Positions 59,813-64,000 of a stretch of 64,000 nucleotides of DNA are shown here, one piece after another. Within the stretch, counting starts at the first letter, position 1. Every line of letters begins with the position of its first letter. The stretch is taken from positions 1,984,001 to 2,048,000 of the forward strand of contig NZ_JACWIJ010000002.1 in assembly GCF_017811175.1 (NCBI RefSeq), written 5' to 3'. Position numbers and translations under genes: made by a program. Source of the stretch: Melaminivora jejuensis. Its GTDB lineage: Bacteria > Pseudomonadota > Gammaproteobacteria > Burkholderiales > Burkholderiaceae_C. The notes beneath the pieces were generated by a model. It saw nothing but the letters and a program-made list of their open reading frames with translations. It did no database searches and was not told where the DNA came from.

Positions 59813-60550
59813 TCAGTTGCGCCCCGGGATGAGCGAGAGAAATTCGCGCCGCAGCGTAGGGTCGGTGAGAAACACGCCGCGCATGACCGAGTTGAGCATC
59901 TTGCTGTCCATCTCGCGCACGCCGCGCCAGGACATGCAAAAGTGGCTGGCCTCCATGACGATGGCCAGGCCGTCGGGCTGGGTCTTGTCCATGATCAGGT
60001 CGGCCAACTGCACCACGGCCTCCTCCTGGATCTGCGGGCGGCCCATGACCCAGTCCACCAGCCGCGCGTACTTGGACAGGCCGATGACGTTGGTGTGCTC
60101 GTTGGGCATGACGCCGATCCAGATCTTGCCGATGACCGGGCAGAAGTGGTGGCTGCAGGCGCTGCGCACGGTGATCGGGCCGACGATCATCAGCTCGTTG
60201 AGGCGCTCGGCGTTGGGGAACTCGGTGATGGGCGGCGCCTCGGCATAGCGGCCCTTGAACACCTCGTTGATGTACATCTTGGCCACGCGCCGCGCTGTGC
60301 TGCGCGTGTTGTGGTCGCCCTCGGTGTCGATGACCAGGCTGTCGAGCACGCCCTGCATCTTGGACTCCACCTCGTCGAGCAGCAGCTCCAGCTCGCCCGG
60401 CTCAATGAACTCGGCGATGTTGTCGTTGGCATGGCAGCGCTGGCGCGCGGCAGCCAGGCGCTGGCGGATACGCACGGAAACGGGCGTACCCTCCTCGGGC
60501 GCGGCGTGGTGCTCGGCGGCGGCAGTCAGATCAGGCAAAAGAGCAGACAT
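59813..60550 (-). CDS. folE: GTP cyclohydrolase I
   Basis: 245-residue enzyme for the first step of folate synthesis (GTP to dihydroneopterin triphosphate). Zinc ligands in SACSHHFCPVIG and MEASHFCMSWRGV, and NEHTNVIGLSKYARLVDWV and GRPQIQEEAVVQLAD are conserved. ATG at 60550 (MSALLPDLTAAAE). Precedes the BLUF gene; nudB, the next enzyme of the pathway, is 2.2 kb upstream on the same strand. Confidence 0.95.
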   Translation of the reverse strand: MSALLPDLTAAAEHHAAPEEGTPVSVRIRQRLAAARQRCHANDNIAEFIEPGELELLLDEVESKMQGVLDSLVIDTEGDHNTRSTARRVAKMYINEVFKGRYAEAPPITEFPNAERLNELMIVGPITVRSACSHHFCPVIGKIWIGVMPNEHTNVIGLSKYARLVDWVMGRPQIQEEAVVQLADLIMDKTQPDGLAIVMEASHFCMSWRGVREMDSKMLNSVMRGVFLTDPTLRREFLSLIPGRN

Positions 60551-60589
60551 GGGGCGGCATCGTAACAGTGAATGACACAACAGGTTTTT

Positions 60590-60650
60590 TTGGTGTTTTT
60601 GGCCTCAAACCCTTATGGGACAAGCGCTGAAAGCTATATAAAAGATAGTA
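60590..60650 (-). repeat. Dispersed repeat between clsB and folE
   Basis: On the minus strand ATATAGCTTTCAGCGCTTGT then CCCATAAGGGTTTGAGGCC then AAAAACACC. It fills much of the gap upstream of folE. Confidence 0.85.
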
Positions 60651-60692
60651 ACCCACACCTGGGCAATCAAGCACGCGGCGGCAGGTGCGGCA

Positions 60693-61946
60693 TCAATAGC
60701 GGTTGCCGCTGACCCACAGGGCGGCGCGCATACAGCCAAAGGCAATGCGGTCGAGCGCGCGCACGCGCCAGGGCCGGCTGGCATAGACCTGCGCGTCCAG
60801 GCGCTGGCCGGCGTGCTCCATGGCCTGCACCAGGCGCGCCCGCAGTTCGCGGGCAAAGGCGCCGTCCTTGACCACGACGTTGGCCTCGCGCGCCAGCAAG
60901 AGCGACAGCGGGTCGAGGTTGCTCGAACCCACGGTGGCCCAGGGCCGGGCGCCGTGGGCATCGATCACCGCCACCTTGGCGTGCAGAAAGCTCGGGGCGT
61001 ATTCGTGGATTTCCACGCCGGCGGCCAGCAGCGCGCCATAGACCGGGCGCGCCGCGTGGTACTGCATGAAGTACTCGTAGCGCCCCTGCAGCAGCAGTTG
61101 CACGCGCACGCCGCGTGCGGCGGCCAGCTTGAGCGCGCGGCGCAGCTTGGCGCCGGGAATGAAATAGGCGTTGGCAATGATGATCTCGTGGCGCGCGCGC
61201 CCGATGGCGCGCCGGTAGGCGCGCTCGATGCTGGCGCGGTGGCGGATGTTGTCGCGCAGCAGTAAAAGCGCGCGCATTCCCTGGCCGTCCTTTTGCGCCT
61301 GCCGGCCCTTGAGCTTGGCGGCGCGAGCGGCACGCCAGTCGGCCAGCGCCAGGCCCAGGCGGCGCTGGCGCGCGTCCTGCCCGGCCTTGAGGTTCCACCA
61401 CAGTTGCTCCATGGCATCGCTGGCCTGGCCCACCAAGTGCCCCTGCACGCGCACGGCAAAGTCCAGGCGCGGCGCGGCCAGCCGGCCATGGTTGGGGTCG
61501 TGCCAGTCATCGAGCACGTTGATGCCGCCGCAAAACAGCACCTGGCCATCGACCACGCACAGCTTGCGGTGCAGCCGGCGCCAGCGCCGGGGCAGCAGCA
61601 GGCCCAGCGGCCCCAGCGGCGAATAGACCTGCAGCCGCACGCCGGCCTCGTCGAAGGCCTGGCGCCAGTACGCCGGCAGCCGGCCCGTGCCGAAGCCATC
61701 GACCACCAGGTGTACGCGCACGCCGCGCCGCGCCGCGCGCACCAGCGCCTGCGCCACGTCAGCGCCGCTGCCGGTGGTGTCGAAGATGTAGGTCTCGAAC
61801 TGGATGTCCGACAGCGCCGCATCCATGGCCTGGACGAGCGCCGGGAAGAACTCCGCCGTGCCCTGCAGCAGGGCCACCTGGTGGTTGGCGCGGCGCGGGC
61901 GGGGCCGGGCGGCGGGCGCGGGCATGAGCGCGGGCGTGGGGCGCAC
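60693..61946 (-). CDS. clsB: Cardiolipin synthase ClsB-type phospholipase D protein
   Basis: 417-residue phosphatidyltransferase that makes cardiolipin at the inner membrane. Two HKD motifs are intact: HRKLCVVDGQVLFCGG (about 130-145) and HAKVAVIDAHGARP with GSSNLD (about 344-368). No N-terminal membrane helices, as in ClsB rather than ClsA. The start is GTG at 61946 or ATG at 61925. It follows the EEP gene by 6 bp; in Burkholderiales EEP and clsB are a regular pair. Confidence 0.9.
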   Translation of the reverse strand: MRPTPALMPAPAARPRPRRANHQVALLQGTAEFFPALVQAMDAALSDIQFETYIFDTTGSGADVAQALVRAARRGVRVHLVVDGFGTGRLPAYWRQAFDEAGVRLQVYSPLGPLGLLLPRRWRRLHRKLCVVDGQVLFCGGINVLDDWHDPNHGRLAAPRLDFAVRVQGHLVGQASDAMEQLWWNLKAGQDARQRRLGLALADWRAARAAKLKGRQAQKDGQGMRALLLLRDNIRHRASIERAYRRAIGRARHEIIIANAYFIPGAKLRRALKLAAARGVRVQLLLQGRYEYFMQYHAARPVYGALLAAGVEIHEYAPSFLHAKVAVIDAHGARPWATVGSSNLDPLSLLLAREANVVVKDGAFARELRARLVQAMEHAGQRLDAQVYASRPWRVRALDRIAFGCMRAALWVSGNRY

Positions 61947-61952
61947 GGCCGC

Positions 61953-62723
61953 TCAGAGCTGGAACTCGGCAATCAGCGGCAGGTGATCCGACATGCGCCA
62001 CCAGATGCGCCCGCGCGGCACCTGCAGCGACAGCGGGCGCAGGCCGCGCACATAGACGTGATCGAGCTGCACCAGCGGCAGGCGCGCCGGATAGGTATAG
62101 GACTGCGGCGCCTCGTCGTACTCGAACAGGCCAAAGCCGGCCAGCATGTTCTTGATCTGAAAGCCCCAGTCGTTGAAGTCGCCGGCCACCACCAGCGGCG
62201 CATCCGGGGGCACCTCGCGCTCGATGAAGCGCTGGATCTGCGCCACCTGGCGGATGCGGCTGCCAGCAATCAGGCCCAGGTGGACGCAGATGGCGTGTAC
62301 CGCGCGGCCCTCGACCAGCACCTCGGCGTGCAGCAGGCCGCGCTGCTCGAAGCGGTGGTCGGAGATGTCCTCGTGCTGGTGGCCGACCACCGGCCAGCGC
62401 GTCAGCAGTGCGTTGCCGTGCTCGCCGTGGCGCGTGTAGGCGTTGGTGCGATAGACCGCCTCGTAGCCCTCGGGCGCCAGGTATTCGGCCTGCGAGACTT
62501 CGGGCCAGCGGTCGAAGTACAGCGCCTCGCGCCGGTTGACCGAGCGCACTTCCTGCAGGCAGACGATGTCGGCGTCCAGTTGCTCCACCGCCAGGCCCAG
62601 GTTGTGGATCTCCAGGCGCCGCGCCGGCCCCAGGCCCTGCACGCCCTTGTGGATGTTGTAGGTCGCCACGCGCAAGATGCCGCTGTGGCTGTGGGAGAGG
62701 TCAAGCGCGGAGTCGTCGGTCAT
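61953..62723 (-). CDS. Endonuclease/exonuclease/phosphatase (EEP) family protein
   Basis: 256-residue hydrolase of the DNase I-like superfamily. Metal and catalytic motifs: ATYNIHKGVQG, IVCLQEVRS, VAGDFNDWG and SDHLPLIAEF. It is the counterpart of E. coli YbhP, linked to clsB (YbhO). Substrate (nucleic acid or phospholipid) unknown. It lies 24 bp after nudB. Confidence 0.9.
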   Translation of the reverse strand: MTDDSALDLSHSHSGILRVATYNIHKGVQGLGPARRLEIHNLGLAVEQLDADIVCLQEVRSVNRREALYFDRWPEVSQAEYLAPEGYEAVYRTNAYTRHGEHGNALLTRWPVVGHQHEDISDHRFEQRGLLHAEVLVEGRAVHAICVHLGLIAGSRIRQVAQIQRFIEREVPPDAPLVVAGDFNDWGFQIKNMLAGFGLFEYDEAPQSYTYPARLPLVQLDHVYVRGLRPLSLQVPRGRIWWRMSDHLPLIAEFQL

Positions 62724-62747
62724 CGGGCAGGGGTCAACGGGTGTGGA

Positions 62748-63221
62748 TCAACGGTCAGGACACGAGGCAAGGCGCGGCAGCCAGAGGATGGCCTCGGCAT
62801 TGGAGGGCGAGGCGCAGCGATCCGCCGCCGCGCGCCAGTCCAGCCAGGCATATGCCGTGTGCTCGCGCGGGTTCAAGGTGACCGGCGTGCCCGGCGGCAC
62901 GCGCAGGCCCAGCACCCGCTCGGTGTTGTGCCACACGCCCGGCGCGTAGCGATGCTGCCACTGTGGGTAGATGGTATAGACGTTCGTGAGGCCCCAGTCG
63001 GTCAGACGGCAGCCCGGCGCGCTGGCGTCGATGCCCGTCTCCTCGGCCACTTCGCGCACCGCCGTATGCCGCCACGACTCGCGCCGCGTGTCCTTGCTGC
63101 CGGTGACCGACTGCCAGAAATCCTGGCCCTGGTGCGGCTCGGTGCGGCGCAGCAGCAGCACGTCGAGCTGGGCGGTGTGGATGATGACCAGGACGGACTG
63201 GGGGATCTTGTGGGCAGTCAT
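62748..63221 (-). CDS. nudB: Dihydroneopterin triphosphate diphosphatase
   Basis: 157-residue Nudix hydrolase removing pyrophosphate from the FolE product. Nudix box GSKDTRRESWRHTAVREVAEETG (read in two parts) has one residue more than the usual first spacer, common in betaproteobacterial NudB. NVYTIYPQWQHRYAPGVWHNTE is specific to NudB. ATG at 63221 (MTAHKIPQSVLVII). First of a run nudB-EEP-clsB. Confidence 0.92.
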   Translation of the reverse strand: MTAHKIPQSVLVIIHTAQLDVLLLRRTEPHQGQDFWQSVTGSKDTRRESWRHTAVREVAEETGIDASAPGCRLTDWGLTNVYTIYPQWQHRYAPGVWHNTERVLGLRVPPGTPVTLNPREHTAYAWLDWRAAADRCASPSNAEAILWLPRLASCPDR

Positions 63222-63267
63222 GGCTACGGGCTGCGGGATGTGTACGCCGGACGCACAACGCACAACT

Positions 63268-64000
63268 TCACACCAGCTGCGTGACCCGGTAGTGGTTGTC
63301 CGGGGTTTCCTCGCGCTGCGTTTCGCGGTGCTCGACCAGGCGGATGAACACGCGCAGCGCAGCCTGGCTGTCCTCGCGCAGGGCGCTGACCAGCTCGCCC
63401 TGCACGGCGTCGATGGTGGTGCGGCGCAGGCTGTCTTCCTGCACGCGGTGGATGTCGTGGTTGCCCGCCTCGGGGATCAGCATCCCCTCGTTGCGCGCCT
63501 TCAGCCAATGCGCCGTGAGCTGCGCGCGCTGGGCCTGGACGACGCTTGCATCGCCCTCGTTCCTGCCGGCGCGCAGCTCGGTCTCCTGGCTCAGGCGGTA
63601 GGCCGCATGTCCCGTTTCGCTGACCGCGCCGAAGCGGTTGGTGCGCACCGTGTCGCCGCTGAATTCGGCATCGAAATCGGCCAGGCCGCTGACCAGCTCG
63701 CGCACGCGCGCCGGCAGCGTGGCGGCCAGCTGCACCGGCTTGCCTGCCGTGGCCGGGCTGTCGGCCGGCGATACGCCGTGCAGCTGCGCCAGGCCGCTCT
63801 TGAACAGGCCGACCAGCGCCGCGCCGGCGTGGCCGCGCTCGGCGGCAGCATCCACCTGCTCCAGCAGGCGGGCGATGGCTGCCTGGCGCTGGCCACCGGC
63901 GCTGGCAGCCAGCGGCGTGGCGCCATCGACCCGCACGGCCAGCCGTCCGGACGCGCCCTCCAGCGCCAGGCGGCTCTCGGCGTCCGACAGGTGCAGCGCA
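63268..64000 (-). CDS. Unrecognised protein, 5' end beyond the window
   Basis: At least 243 residues, open to the right edge, so the true start is outside. Ala/Arg/Glu-rich and largely helical, with no signal peptide, membrane segment or cysteine seen. The better-conserved-looking part is the C-terminal 90 residues (HAAYRLSQETELRAGRNEGD, NHDIHRVQEDSLRRTTIDAVQ, RVFIRLVEHRETQREETP). No family recognised and no function proposed. It is 46 bp upstream of nudB on the same strand. Confidence 0.7.
   Translation of the reverse strand, partial: ALHLSDAESRLALEGASGRLAVRVDGATPLAASAGGQRQAAIARLLEQVDAAAERGHAGAALVGLFKSGLAQLHGVSPADSPATAGKPVQLAATLPARVRELVSGLADFDAEFSGDTVRTNRFGAVSETGHAAYRLSQETELRAGRNEGDASVVQAQRAQLTAHWLKARNEGMLIPEAGNHDIHRVQEDSLRRTTIDAVQGELVSALREDSQAALRVFIRLVEHRETQREETPDNHYRVTQLV

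Overview
The window is a high-GC, gene-dense stretch of chromosome from a betaproteobacterium, most likely a member of the Comamonadaceae (Burkholderiales; Acidovorax, Alicycliphilus, Diaphorobacter or Melaminivora-like). The reasons are gene order (tpiA-secG-tRNA-Leu-nuoA to nuoN-DUF2818-DUF1178; yicC-gmk-rpoZ-spoT; ispE-tRNA-Gln-prs-rplY-pth), the protein sequences, and a dispersed intergenic repeat of a kind I associate with that family. Genus and species cannot be fixed from sequence alone. Nearly everything is housekeeping. I see no phage, insertion sequence, plasmid, CRISPR or defence module.

Layout. 1-2.8 kb: 3' end of gdhA, a frameshifted ABC ATPase gene and small conserved genes. 2.2-23 kb, minus strand: rpsO, pnp, a quinone oxidoreductase, tpiA, secG, tRNA-Leu, all 14 genes of respiratory complex I (nuoA to nuoN), then DUF2818 and DUF1178. 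23-32 kb: a small secreted basic protein, tRNA-Arg, greB, the minus-strand yicC-gmk-rpoZ-spoT block, and plus-strand Ser/Thr kinase, PP2C phosphatase, rph, rdgB and hemW. 33.5-39.7 kb: a SPOR-domain membrane protein, a CAU-anticodon tRNA, hrcA, nadK, recN and rapZ. 39.7-43.8 kb, minus strand: mutM, a dynamin-like GTPase and mutY. 43.8-50 kb: a TPR protein (frameshifted), lolB, ispE, tRNA-Gln, prs, rplY, pth and a ferredoxin. 50-57 kb: a peptide-type ABC importer ending in an amidase, the least housekeeping-like part. 57-64 kb: a LysE-type exporter, two poorly characterised proteins, a BLUF blue-light receptor beside folE, clsB, an EEP-family nuclease, nudB and an unrecognised partial gene.

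Two signals run through the whole window. First, a palindromic repeat with core GATAGCTGYCAGCGCTTG, then CAAGGGTTTNAGGCC, occurs about eleven times, nearly always against the 3' end of a gene; it carries the stop codons of tpiA, rph and the lysE-like gene, and a 26-nt remnant lies inside nuoG. Second, at least three genes (ABC ATPase, TPR protein, dipeptide-importer ATPase) are broken by an apparent single missing base in a G/C-rich context, and gmk reads past its expected end beside a run of eight G. All four are one-base losses, which suggests consensus deletion errors or slippage rather than four independent gene deaths.

How the genes work together: complex I, TpiA and PRPP synthase supply energy and precursors; PNPase, RNase PH, YicC and RNA polymerase omega/GreB/SpoT form an RNA-turnover and stringent-response group; MutM, MutY and RdgB guard against damaged nucleotides; FolE and NudB are two early steps of folate synthesis, with a BLUF photoreceptor next to folE.
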